Positions 47,301 through 57,610 of a stretch of 64,000 nt of DNA are shown piece by piece. Each line of letters opens with the position of its first letter. Position 1 is the stretch's first letter. This stretch comes from Herpetomonas samuelpessoai (Eukaryota > Euglenozoa > Kinetoplastea > Trypanosomatida > Trypanosomatidae). The position numbers were made by a program, and so were the translations under genes. Under the pieces are notes generated by a model. It saw nothing but the letters and a program-made list of their open reading frames with translations, was not told the DNA's origin and ran no database searches. Location of the stretch: NCBI GenBank assembly GCA_030849835.1, contig JASAOC010002020.1, positions 1 through 64,000 on the forward strand, read 5' to 3'.

Positions 47301-49257
47301 AGCGCAACGGGGGGTGCTCGTACAAGCACGCGGGGCACACGGGGTTGGGTTGCTCTTCAAGACAGCGTGGGCAATGCGGCTTGGGCAGAGGATCGTCGTT
47401 CTCGTCGTCTGCATCAGTGTCTGGGTCGCTGTCAAGCTTCTCCGTGATGGTCTTGGTCACGGTCGTCGTGCGCACCGTGACGACATCGCCAAACTCCGTG
47501 GGCTGCACGTGCGTGTCTGTTTCCGTGTCCTGCGTCGTGCCCACCACACGCGCGTTCGGGACCATCGTGGTGTAGTTGACCACATCCCCGTCATGCACCG
47601 TGGGGTCGTAGACCACCACCGGTTCGACAGGCGATTCACGAGGGCCATCGCCGTTGTCGGGCGCGTCGCCAGGGTACGGCCTCTCATCGTCAGGGTTCAG
47701 GTAGGGTGGGTAGCCTGCTGCGGGGTCCTCGGGCTCATCAAAGGGAAGGCCGCGCTGAACGGGGCGACCATCCGGGCCACGCGCGTCCTCTGGCACGTAC
47801 GGGAGCTCAATCACGTCGTCGTCCAGTGGGCCGAGGCCGTCGTCGTCCCTGTTGTTGTTGTCATCGTCCAGCGGCGGCTCATCCTCGGCCATGGGCATGT
47901 CATTGACAAAATCATCGAGAAAGTTCATCTCTGGCGTGGTACGGTACTTGCGGGGAATCCAAACGTGCCGCTTCGCGGGATGGCCAAGGGCGTCCTCAAG
48001 GTCGTTCATCGCGCGGTGCATCTTGTACGTCGCCTGAATCTTCGTCGCCGCCTCGTTCCGCTGCTGCTCCTCCAGCAGCAGGTTCAGCCGGTCGGCGCGC
48101 CCCATCAGCTCAATCACCCAGGGGTGGTCGTAGTCAAAGACGTTGCAGAGAATGCCAAGGCACTTGCGCACCAGCAGCAGCGCGCGGCTGTACAGCTGGA
48201 GGTCCTCGTAAATCTGCGCCAACTCAATCGTGGGGGGAATGAGCAGCTCCGACTGGCAGTTGTGGCCCAGCTCCACCACTTCGCAGCAGCGCAGCAGCAG
48301 CAGCTCGCACGGGGAGGCCACCAGCTCACGGGTCATCTTACTCCGCAGGGTGATTTCGTCTTCCACGGAGAATTGCGTTCCGGGCAGCTCATGCGGCGCG
48401 CGCATGTTCACGCGCTGGATCTTTGGGCCCGTCTGCGAGCGCGGTGGGCGGGGCGCCATGGACTTGAGGATCTCCTGGTTCAAGCTGAAGACGCTGCCGC
48501 CCGAGCTGAGGGTGCTCGCGAGGGAGCTCAGGTCGCTCGCGGCGTCGTCGTTGTCGTCGCCTTCCACAATGGCCACGACGCGTGGGTGCGCGGCGTCGAC
48601 AAAGGTAAAGCCCTTGACGTCGCGCTCGTGCTCGTACCAAATGCGCGCGAGCCCCACCATGGCGAGGACGTAGCGCTTCAGCACCATGTACAAGTCCTTG
48701 TCCCCGCGTGCGACGCGCTTTTCAGCCAGCGTAATCGCGCGTGCGTAGGACTCTTTGGCGCTCTGAAGCTCCCCGCTCTTGTGGTAAACCTCTCCCTCCT
48801 TCTGGTACACCATCATGGCGACATGGTCAAAGCGGTCTGCAGGTACCTTTTCCAACAGCGGGTAGCACTGTTGCAGCAAGGCAATCTTCTCCGGCGCGCG
48901 CTCCTCCGTGGGCAGGGCATCCGCCTCCTGAATGAGCTGCAGGACCTTGAGGGTGGTCGGGTCCGCGTTCTTGGTGAGTGTGCGCATGTCCTCCTCGTCG
49001 CCTGCCATGGCGGCGGTGGCGAGCGCGTTGGCCGCGCGGCGACGCGCCACATCGCTCGCCGCACCATTGGACTTGGCGATGGCGCCGTTGGCGTTTCCTT
49101 GGTTGCCACCGTGGGCGGCCGTCCGCGCGCGGGCGGCGGCACCGGCGCCGGGTTGCGACGGGGGGCCCTTCTTGGGCTTCTCGTTGAGGTTGCCGCCATT
49201 CACGAGGTAGCGACCCTGCGGCTCGGGCTTTTCCTCGCTAGACGCGCCTGATCCCAT
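44329..49257 (-). CDS. Giant 36-CxxC zinc-ribbon-repeat protein with IQ motif
   Basis: 1642 aa from the ATG at 49257. The N-terminus MGSGASSEEK fits N-myristoylation (Gly2, Ser6). Residues about 100-400 are helical and TPR-like (PEKIALLQQCYPLLEKV; GELQSAKESYARAITLAEKR; IYEDLQLYSRALLLVRKCLG), followed by an IQ-type segment at 402-420 (EAATKIQATYKMHRAMNDL) that could bind calmodulin or a light chain. An acidic linker and the TEFG/Thr-rich module (about 570-620) follow. Residues 629 to about 1402 hold six tandem units, each with six CxxC knuckles in fixed order (CPxC, CxxC, CxxC, CxHC or equivalent, CPxC, CPYC or equivalent): 36 in total, enough for up to 18 four-Cys zinc sites. Units 1 and 2 are nearly identical around RCVNCxRALPFPDPVD. 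The C-terminus carries further Thr-rich and acidic boxes. Function unknown; a membrane-tethered scaffold is plausible. Confidence 0.85.
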   Translation of the reverse strand: MGSGASSEEKPEPQGRYLVNGGNLNEKPKKGPPSQPGAGAAARARTAAHGGNQGNANGAIAKSNGAASDVARRRAANALATAAMAGDEEDMRTLTKNADPTTLKVLQLIQEADALPTEERAPEKIALLQQCYPLLEKVPADRFDHVAMMVYQKEGEVYHKSGELQSAKESYARAITLAEKRVARGDKDLYMVLKRYVLAMVGLARIWYEHERDVKGFTFVDAAHPRVVAIVEGDDNDDAASDLSSLASTLSSGGSVFSLNQEILKSMAPRPPRSQTGPKIQRVNMRAPHELPGTQFSVEDEITLRSKMTRELVASPCELLLLRCCEVVELGHNCQSELLIPPTIELAQIYEDLQLYSRALLLVRKCLGILCNVFDYDHPWVIELMGRADRLNLLLEEQQRNEAATKIQATYKMHRAMNDLEDALGHPAKRHVWIPRKYRTTPEMNFLDDFVNDMPMAEDEPPLDDDNNNRDDDGLGPLDDDVIELPYVPEDARGPDGRPVQRGLPFDEPEDPAAGYPPYLNPDDERPYPGDAPDNGDGPRESPVEPVVVYDPTVHDGDVVNYTTMVPNARVVGTTQDTETDTHVQPTEFGDVVTVRTTTVTKTITEKLDSDPDTDADDENDDPLPKPHCPRCLEEQPNPVCPACLYEHPPLRCVNCDRALPFPDPVDLRDPVAAYTTPWPPQPVCEHCHVRQPARPPVPEACPQCRAPQSQAPLTCPYCVPAICPRCEEEQPAPTCPTCHHAFPALRCVNCARALPFPDPVDPRDPDSANLPWPPQPICQHCHVQQPAGYPVPPVCPECHTPQSQEPLTCLFCSLPHCPRCHEAQPPPACPTCHVEFAPPRCVTCHLPMPLSAPLPPRGRQTGPSSSSSSPSAPPPSVTCEHCRTPQPYTPPRPSVCPVCRNRVPWEPYLCPSCGHGDPEQPAPADQPRTRAPVAPAPTTTTSPPPLCPRCHAPQPAPACRECGCELPPPSCVSCHRSLPPPDPTTTAYGQPWPQDPRQPARLPPRPVCQHCGTTQPLTPPVPLSCPRCHASQPPPPPTAACPYCGFGAPEPRPVPHRPSEPRGPPSSSPTGRPTAPSAPSNGSTPQRPGAPRLPPRCPSCNLAQPAPKCEACGYVLPPPHCPHCYAKQPYPAPCDCDDSHADHPNPPPCWQCGMAQPSAQQQLQPDARRPRMCPRCQAGLPTRPPPCPYCGFGEPYEESAYYPEPDNAAPSAPPPHAHQPQQWQPSRPQPQQQQQQPRSVPARSPAGALAPLPSSSQRPSAPHHTHPHPPSHSHPHSPPQHPPRSGNAPPRSPEHPLPVSNDPTAPPRCPQCHLAQPAPMCEECGTNLPHPVCPYCDAKQPYPTPGEADNAPPSQRQAPRPCVSCGFAQPPVNAKQRNPLRCPTCYKLARPEAAAPPCPFCAYGAPRPETTPAPSTGKAREPYRRPPSASSSAPGAPAGSGAPLPYGNGNPRVPSSSNGGGVPHRPSSHKGIPGRYSPMEDLLATQPSRPSSQYLPPVSGPRRPSSTPSSQPRNGALAPYQPSHPNTINNHNHNNNPPNSMVPTFRVVRNYTVEKTRIKRKYSMDKDEMVDDDDEGARDLSISTPNEPNFLPPLEGVPAGPEDVQVQKETKLSADGRTKTVTTTTTRRFAAPEGNTPVYLK
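45051..47373 (-). repeat. Six tandem CxxC-knuckle units within the 1642-aa protein
   Basis: Unit starts by residue: 629, 724 and 818 for the first three (plus-strand starts 47373, 47088 and 46806), then three longer and more diverged units with Pro/Ser/Gln-rich spacers. Each begins with CPRC, CPSC or CPQC followed by a xxxQPxPxC spacing. Units 1 and 2 are 95 and 94 aa and closely alike, suggesting recent duplication. Confidence 0.9.
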
Positions 49258-51085
49258 CTGTCTAAGGGAGTCACTGAAATTTGTGTTTGTGTGACGGTGT
49301 CAGGGGAGAGCGCGGAGTAGAGTCACGTGATTGTAGACCCGTGAGGTTGCCAAAGGACGGGATGAGTGAAGATGGAGAAAGTCAGTAAGAAACAAGGAAA
49401 AAAAAAGAGAAAATAAACAACAGTGAAACGAGCAGTCGACAGCAGAAGCACAACCAGAGAAATGAGAAAAAGTTCTAATAAAGTGTTGTTGTTTGTGGTG
49501 GAAAAGCGAAGGGAAAAAAAGAAACACAAGGGCCGAATGTACCAACGAAAAGAAGAAGACGGAAACGGACGGTAAGGACCCCCCGATAATGTGGAAAGGA
49601 AGATGAAGTCAAAGGCACGGAGAGAGAAGGAGGCGATAGGAGACCGAGTTTGCGTTCCAAAGTCGTTGTCTTCCTATGTTCCTCTTCAACCAACGCGTCC
49701 TGTTCTTCAACAGCTGGGAAGGGGGGAGGGGAAACAAACAAAGATGTGTTCTACGTTTCCTTTTCGTCTCCTGATATATTTTTTATGCGGAGAGATCTAC
49801 TATCTGTATACCTACAGCGGTGCAGAACATTGCATTGTGCGTGTGTGTGTGTGTGTGCAGGGAAGTAAGAATTCAGAGAGAGAGAGAGGGAGAGAGAGAA
49901 TTATGTGTGTGTGCAGAGATGGGATCTAGCATCTTTTGACGCGTGATGTGCTTCCTTGTCTCGCCGCTTGGATAGTGGCCGGTGGCACCACAGCAGCCTC
50001 ACTCCACACAAACGCAAGCCGCAGACGCCACGTCGTGTTGGTTGTCGTCGTCCCCGCTGTTGATGGGTGCAGCGTCGTGCAACGCCACTCCAGCTGCGGG
50101 AGCGGTACGGATGAGGCAGGTATTCGGACCGGACGAAGGAGAAAGTATAACACACAAAGAAGTCATCCCATCGCATGGTCGCGAATTGTGGGCTTCTCCA
50201 CATCCTTTCCTTGTGGATTTCTGGTGTGGTGGTAACCTATTTTGCGATTGTTGTGGAGGGTCATGTGGATACGGGTTTTGGTACAGAAGGGGAGAGGGGA
50301 GGGAAAGCTTCGAAGTGGAAACAATATATACTGACGAGCGCACAGGGAATCCACAACGTAGAAATGAGGAGCTATGGGGGTAAGTCGGGGGATAGTCACT
50401 GCGACGACGGTATTCAGCCTTTGGTAGAAGGACTTGATGGATGGGCCAGTGGATGCACGCGCAATCGAAAGCGTGGGCGCACCTTCCCCTTTTCAACACG
50501 CAGCGCGTACGTTTCAAAATCGAAGCCGTCACAAAGAAAATAAATACACTCACACACATACACATACACGCCAAGACGTCAGAAGTGGGTTCACACATGA
50601 GGGGGAGCGGTGTGAACGAGGAGCCCGAAAAAAAAAAAAAGAAAAAAAGAGACATCTCTCTATAAATACGCCGCAACAAATCAGAAAAAAAAAGAGAGAA
50701 ATCCCGTAAGTGTGGGGAGGGGGGGGGGGAAGGAAGAGGCACGTCTGCCGCCCCACAAGAAAATTCGGTGACAACACCAGTACGACTCGTATATCAGCAC
50801 GGCGAACAAAAGAAAGAGAAGGAGCGCACGAGGGACCGCTATCTTGCGCTGCGCAGACGTGTGTTCCCACACCTTTTTTTTTCACGAGGTATCGATAATT
50901 CTTCACAACGTAAATCGAATTCGTCAAGTGAAAGAAAAAAAAATCTGTACCCCGGGGAGCAGAAAACAAAAACAACAAGAGAGGCGGGCTCCGCAGCACA
51001 TTGCGCTGAACGTTTCGCGACACGACCCAACGGAATCACCACAACTAAGAAACGGCGGTGAATGGAAACACCCTCATGGACGAGA
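49258..51085. other. Intergenic region, 1.8 kb
   Basis: This holds the 1642-aa gene 5' flank and the 3' UTR of the 2174-aa gene. It includes GT and GA repeats (49842-49905), a G run at 50722-50730 and A-rich stretches at 50629-50700. The part 49930-50500 has balanced composition and a frame on each strand without recognisable motifs. No RNA gene is seen. Confidence 0.5.
49274..49420 (-). promoter_or_regulatory. Candidate trans-splicing signal for the 1642-aa gene
   Basis: A pyrimidine tract on the coding strand (49420-49387) is followed by more than 100 nt without any AG until 49275-49274, 17 nt before the ATG at 49257. Confidence 0.55.
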
Positions 51086-54000
51086 TTATAGCTCATCACC
51101 AAACCGGTCACCTTCATCCTCTCCGTCGTCCTCCACACGAATGTCTGTGCGGGTGGCGTACGACGCCGGCTGTGTCTGTGGCGCGCTCACCGGCTCTCGT
51201 TGCGCGACGGCGGCGGCGACTTTGTCCGCCTCGCCCCTGAGTGCTGAACGCAGCTGCTCGTTGTCCTCGTCCGTGTCTTGCGAGAAGCCGTCGTCATGGT
51301 CGCCGCCATCTCCCTCCAGCCCGTCGTCGTCGTCCTTGACGGGAAAGACAGATGCGGGCTCGCGGCCATAGTCAGCGGAGAGGCGGTGGGCCACGGGCCG
51401 GCTGAGGACGCGTGGGCACATGGCCGCGAGCTGTGGCGCGCTCACCCGCAGCGCATCGCAGAGGGGCAAGCCTCCTTCCGCCCCTGTCCGCTGCATGAGG
51501 GCGTTCAGCTTCGACTGCGCGTCCTCTGGGTCGTCCTCTGAGGCGCCCGGCTGGATGCCAGGGTGGGTCTCCCGCAGGGAGTGAAAGATCAGCGCCAGCG
51601 CCGCCTCGACCTTGGCCTCGCGTTGCTGCAGCGTCGGGGAAGGTGAGGCATCGCTTCCGCCGCCTGTGGATGTGCCGCCATGCGACAGTGGCTTGCCTGT
51701 GATGGCGACCACGTCCTCCTCCAGCGTCTCCGCCTCGCTGTACAGCATCAGTAGGTGGCGCAAGTACTCTGCGACGTCGGCGGGGTTCTTGGTGGGCTCC
51801 GCCTCACAGAGAGCGGCGAAGACGGTGCGGACAGAGGCGTGCGTCGGGAGCGATCCCTCATCCTGCATGTTGTTCCGATGGACGTCCGTGGCCTCGCTAA
51901 TGTTGACGGGGTCCATGTCAGGGGCACCCAGAATCGCCTCCTGCAGCCGCATCGAAGACTGCAGGAGCTCCTCAATGTACTGCAACCGGACCACTTCCAC
52001 GAGCTTGCTCTTGTGGCCGTACAGGAGCGCACCAGGCAACACAGCCGCATCCTTGCCTTCCCCCGATGCGGTCGAGACTCCTTCTGTCGGGTCCGCAAAC
52101 GACGCGTCCGCTGCCGCCACGGCCTCGTCCTCCACGTACTGAAAAAGATCCGCGACGCTAATGCGTGTGGCCAGGAGAGTGTCAAGAACCGCCGCGAACT
52201 TGTCAATGGTGTCGTTATCCAGGATGGGCAGGTGCCGCCGGTACGTGTCGTAGCTCGCGAGCTGGCCCACCACGTCCAAGGCTGCGTCCCACGCCTCGTC
52301 CTCCAGCAGCTGCTGCCGTGCAGCGTCGGTCATGGTCTCAAAGTACGCCTCGCGCTGCTGACGCTCCGCATCGTCGCCGTAGGTGTCGTCCAGGTTTGTC
52401 GCGGAGGTGCTGTCGGCACGACGCACGACACCGCGGCGGGCGTCCTCGGCCTTCCCGCGCTCCATAAAGTCCTCGACGAGGCCTCCCACGATGAGGGAAA
52501 GCGTGATGCGCACCGGTGACTCCGTCGCGACGTCGCCGCTTGTTGTGGCGGACTCGACTAGCACCGCATGCGTGGCAACCGCCTGCCTGAGCTCCTCGAG
52601 TTCGGGGATGTGTAGGTCCCCTGAGGCGATGAGGTCCTCGACGAGGGCGGTGCACAGCGTGCGCATGGCGCGTACCGTCTTGTGAGGAAAGAAGGCGAAG
52701 AGCTGCAGGGCGGCGGAGGTCAACGTTGGGTTCTCCAAGGTGATGGGTGTGTTCGCCCAGCCCGCTTCGCTCATGCGAGAGCGAATCGATTTCTCCTGTC
52801 GGTGCTGCTGTTGCTGCTGCTGCTGCTGTGTCAGATGGTAGGGGTCGCTCGTGGATGCCGCGGTGTGCGGCGTGCTGACGTTGTTTGTGCTGAGCGGGTC
52901 CTCGTCCTCCTCGTTCTCCTGCACCGCACAGTACAAGAGCGAGAGTTTGAGTTTTTCAATCACTAGCATGGAATCAAAAAAGGCTGCCTCGGGGAGCTGC
53001 TGGATCAGCACCGAGAAGAAGAGAGCACCGAGGCCGCCATTGAGGTTGTACGTGCGTGCCCGCGAAAGAAAGCTGTAGGCCACTCGCGCCGCGGGCTGCG
53101 GCATCGGTCGTCCGGCGAACACCGCAGCGCTGCTGGTGGCGGCGACGAGAGGGCTGCTCGAGATGGAGGTCTGGAGCTGCTTGACGGAGGAGCTCATCGC
53201 ATTGACGCCTCCGTAGGCGCTTTCACAACTCCATTGGGGCGCACCCATGAAGAGGGCCCATGGGGTCTTGGGTTCTTCGGACGGCGCTGCCCCCGACTCT
53301 GCCTCCGCCGGCCCGCTGCCGCTCGCGGAGGCTTCTCGGCTGAAGGACGGCTGTCGCTTGCCCTCCTGCTGAGCCTCGGACAAGAGACGCTGTCGCTCTG
53401 CCAGCTCCGATGGCACGGTGCAGAGCAGAAGGAGGTTGGTGACGTGGTCGGCAAAGCCGTCGGGCGGGGCGCTGCGGCTAAAGGAGCCCGGCCAGCAATC
53501 CAAGTTATGGTGGTCTGTCATGCTCTGGCACACTCGAGCAAAGGCAACGGACGGGACCAAGCCTGCGCTGCCACCGCTACTACCCCGGTCCACGGATGCC
53601 CTGTCGCGTCGCTTCTGCGAGCCGTCGACATCGCCAAACGTTGAGCCGCTTGTGACGTCCTCGAGGCTGGGCATCGTCGTGCCTACCCCAGAAGTCCCGC
53701 GGCCTTCCTCGCGCTGTACCTCTTGGTCTACCCAATTCCGCACGCACCACGCGAAGAGCTCATCCAGGCGCTTGAGCAGCTCCGCCCCTCGGTCAAAGTC
53801 GGGGAGGGTGTAATGGCTCAGCACGCGGTCCCAGTCTACGGTGTCCGCGGCCTTCGCGGAGGCGGGAAGGCGCGGGTCTGGGGGTGGAGGCGGAAGCACG
53901 GAGGGGAGCGGTGGCTCATGGGGGTCGTGCAGTTGCCAGCCCGCCTGGGAGACGTGCTGCGCCATGTTGGCCTTATCGAAGCGGCTCAGCCAGGCAGCGG

Positions 54001-55429
54001 CACAGAGATGCGTGAAGCCCTTGCGGGAGAGAGGGAACTCTACCAGCGCAGGTGGCAACCGGGACTCGTCAATCACAAGCGGCGCGGCATCGTCGCCATT
54101 GGCTGCGGCGGCGGCCCGCAGCTGTGCAATGACAGAAGCGGGGTCCGGGTAGCGCAGCATCGGGAGCACCCCGAGGCCGAGTCCTTTCGGGGCATAACAA
54201 CGCAGTCCCAGGAGGCGGTCATGCACGTTGTGCTCCACGACGTGGAGCAGGTCCTCGATTTCTTCGCCCGTTTCCTCATTGACCCGCACGTAGCGCTCCT
54301 CGAGGTCGAGGTACTGCATGGACGTCTGTAGGCTTGCCAGGGGCAGCGCCGTGTACAGCTGCAAGGCATTCACCACGCGCTGGACGGCGGCCAGCTGCTC
54401 AGGGTTCAAACCACCGTAGTCCTCCTCTTCCTCCTCCTCATGCATCGCATCAGCATGGCTGTCACCGTCATTGTCGTATTCGCCCGCGGAACGCCTGTCT
54501 ACTTCTTCAGGAGCAAGTGTGGCAGACGCCTGTGGGTCCTCAACCTGGTTCCCCGCTTGTGGTACCGGTTCCTCTAACGTTGACGGGATGTGTTGCTGCT
54601 GCTGTTGTTGCTCCTGTTGCTGCTCCTGTTCATGCTCACCGTCTTCCGGATCTTCCGCCGCCTCCGACGCATTGGCTTCCTCCTCCTCCTCCGAGGCGGT
54701 CAGCGCAGGCACTGCCGTGCGCTTGCCAGCATCGGCATCCGCCGTGGCGGTCCTTCGCCGGTTCCCACCGATCGCCGCCATCACCTCTGCATCGCTGGCA
54801 CCTGTCATGGCAAATCGGTCGTGGTTCACCGGGGAGCGTGGGGTACGAGTGGTGCGGCTCAGAGAGTCATCGACGGCGATAAGGCGGGCGGCTGGCTCGG
54901 CAGAATCCAACGCAGCGTTGCTCTCCTGGGTCATGTGGCCTACCTGTGGGTACGCCGGCATGGGCAGATGGGTGCCACCCTGTGTGGCGGGCTGGGGTTC
55001 ACTGATGTCTTGGCCATTTTGGGCAGAGGGCTGTGTGTGTGCACGGGTGGTGGTGGTGGAGGGTGCGGACCTCTGAGCATCTCCCTGTTGCTGTTGCTGT
55101 TGCTGCTGCTGCTGCTGCTGCTGTTGCTGTTGCTGTTGTTGTCTCTTCTTTTCCTCTTCCTCCTCCTTACGGAGCTGGCGCTCCTTTTCACGCTGCTCTT
55201 GAATGAACTGCCGCTGCTGCGCCTCCTGCTGGATGCGAAGGAGTTCCTGCTCCGCCCGGTACGCCTCGCGCTCCGCCACAAGCTGCTGCTCGACGTCGTC
55301 CTGCTCATTTCTAAGAGGCTTCCGATCTTGGGAAGAGGTTGCCGTATTGCCTCCTGTCTGCTCTTGATGCTGCTGTGGGGGTTGCGTTTCCTGAGGTCGT
55401 GCTTCACCCCGTGGGCGACGAACCGGTTC

Positions 55430-55460
<31 letters not shown>

Positions 55461-57610
55461 GGTGGCGAGGAAGAGGGAAGCGCCGTCGCGTACTCCCCTG
55501 TCCTGTAGTTACGATAGTAGTTCCGGACGGGCACGGGGTCCAACGGTGTCTGGCGTGTGGTACTCGGCTGTGAGGAGGACACGTCGTCGTTTGGCGCCGG
55601 TTGCCTGCGTGGTTGCCCCGCCGCCCCTGCTGAAGGCCTCGAATGGGGTGCTGCGTAGGGAACCAGTTGCTGCTGCTGGTGCGGCGCCGGGAGCTGACGG
55701 GGCGAGCTATCCCTCGGGTGCTCGACCGATGGAGGCTGTTGCTGATACGTGACGGTGGGATGCGGCGGTGCAGGGCGCTGGGGGCTCGCGTTGCGTGTGG
55801 CCGGCGTGCCGTACGGACTCCCCGTCGGCGGCGCCGCAGGAAGCAAGCGCTGCTGCGGCGGAGGTGGGACGCGGGGTTGCGGAGAGCCTCTGTCGCTGCC
55901 ATCACGTAGGGCCGAGCTGCCTTGCGTGCTGAGCTCGGGGTACCATGGCCGCTGCGGGGTGCCACGCTGGTTGGTTGCGGCTGTGGGATGCAGCTGTGGC
56001 CCCGGGAGGTACAGAGAAGGCTGTGGAGCCGCGGGCGCGCTCATTTGGTTAGGAAAGCGGGGTGGGAGACTCCCACGCTGTGCACGCTGCGGGTCCGGGG
56101 GAGGACCCTGGGTAAGCGCGAGGGGTGCGCGGACGGGCAGGTAGCCGGCACTCCCGGTGGGGCCGCTTGCGTGTCCGGTGGCTGGATTAGGGCTGGGGGA
56201 AGCATTCGGGTAAGGCACCTGCTGGGCCACAGGGCGTCCCGCCTCTTGAGAGGAAATGTAGTGTGGCTCCGCGGTGCGTGCCTTCAGCTTTGCAAAGCGG
56301 CGCAACCGCAGCTGCCCGCGCGGTGCATAGGGCATCGCGTCCACCGGCATCTCTTGGTAATACCCCAACAGCGTGCTGTCCGCAGTCGGGGCCGCCGGAG
56401 GCCTCACGCGCGGTTGCTGTTGCTGCGGTGCCAGTACCCAAGCAGGGCCGTCCGGCTGTCGTTGCGGCGGTGATTGACGTGGAGGGGCGTGATACGGGAC
56501 AAGGGCACCGCTGCTGCCAGCGGGGTAGATGCTAGTGCGTGATTCTGGGGGACGGCTTGCGCTCGGCGAGCGGCTGTGGCTGCTACCTTGACTGGCAGGA
56601 CTCACCCCTCGCGAAGATGACGTCGGGGCTGCTGGTGGGGTTGCTTGTGGGGGTGGTGGGCCAGGCAGTGGCTGCCGCGGAGAAACAGAGCGGTTCGGCT
56701 CCGCAAAGGCCACCCGCTTGCCCGTGCTATTCCCTGCGGATGCCGTAGGGGGCAGCGGCGGCGCCGTCACGGGGCCCGCGCCGAGTCTGTCCAAATGCTC
56801 TACGACAACACCGCCGCGCGTGCGACCGCCACTGACAGCCGCTCGCGATGGAGGGATGTTTCCAGTGGCTTCTGGCCGCACCAACGCGAGCGGCGAAGGC
56901 TCGCGGCCGGACGAGGCTACGCCACCACTACCACCTGCACCTCTCACGGATGGTCGTGGCTGCGGCATGGCCGAGTTGTTATTGCTGTACACGCTGCTGC
57001 CGTGCGTGGCGTTGCCCCGATCATAGAGGCTGTTGCGGGCGAGGATGCCACCGCCCCTAGAGGCTGGGGCAGAGGGCTGCATTTGTGGCTGTGAAGCTTG
57101 GCGTGGCTCTTGTCGTGTGGAGGTTGCAACCGCAGGTCCATTGCCCATGCGTGAGGCCCGCGCGACCTTATCCCGGAGGCGGTGTGTTGCGTTGTCATGA
57201 CTAGTCGGGGGTGGGGTGAAAGTGCCGGTGCGACCGCTTCCGACTCCGCCCTGGCCACGGCCAGCACCACCATGCGGTAATGTGGGCAGCACTGTGGAGA
57301 CGGGAGCGGACTCTGCACGAGGTGCCGTGGCACCAGGGCTAACCCGACGCGGTGCGGGCTTCACCGGTGCGTAGTACACCTGCGGCCGCTGGGGCCCATT
57401 GGGGACAGCCGCACTGAACGCCCCCGGAGCGGGGGCTGCGGAGGATGGCTGCTGTTGTTGCTGTTGCTGTTGCTGTTGGCGCTGCTGCTGCCGTTGGCGC
57501 ATCTGATTCCACTGTGAGAGGGACGGGGTGCTGGTGAGGGTGGCTGGCACGGCGCGGCCGCTGCCACCTCGGGCACGGGTGGATTGCGATGGATAACGAG
57601 CGCTGGACAT
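51086..57610 (-). CDS. Giant poly-Q scaffold-like hypothetical protein, 2174 aa
   Basis: The ATG at 57610 opens a 2174-aa frame (MSSARYPSQSTRARGGSGRAV). The first 1050 residues or so are Pro/Ser/Gln-rich and disordered, with poly-Gln runs, the longest near plus-strand 55085-55140 and directly preceded by a Glu/Lys/Arg/Gln coiled-coil-like region (REAYRAEQELLRIQQEAQQR). The C-terminal half looks folded: NPEQLAAVQRVVNALQLYTALPLASLQTSMQYL, an acidic LDLEERYVRVNEETGEEIEDLLHVVEHN, and long helical stretches such as VEVVRLQYIEELLQSSMRLQEA and AEYLRHLLMLYSEAETLEEDV. It ends with acidic DEDNEQLRS and EDEGDRFGDEL. I do not recognise a family, membrane span or catalytic motif. The ordered C-terminal half without homopolymers argues that this is a real, constrained protein. 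Confidence 0.83.

Noticed and set aside
46849-49251. 800-codon plus-strand open frame
   Set aside because: Antisense to the TPR/IQ/CxxC gene, no recognisable motif, and opposite to the direction of every real gene.
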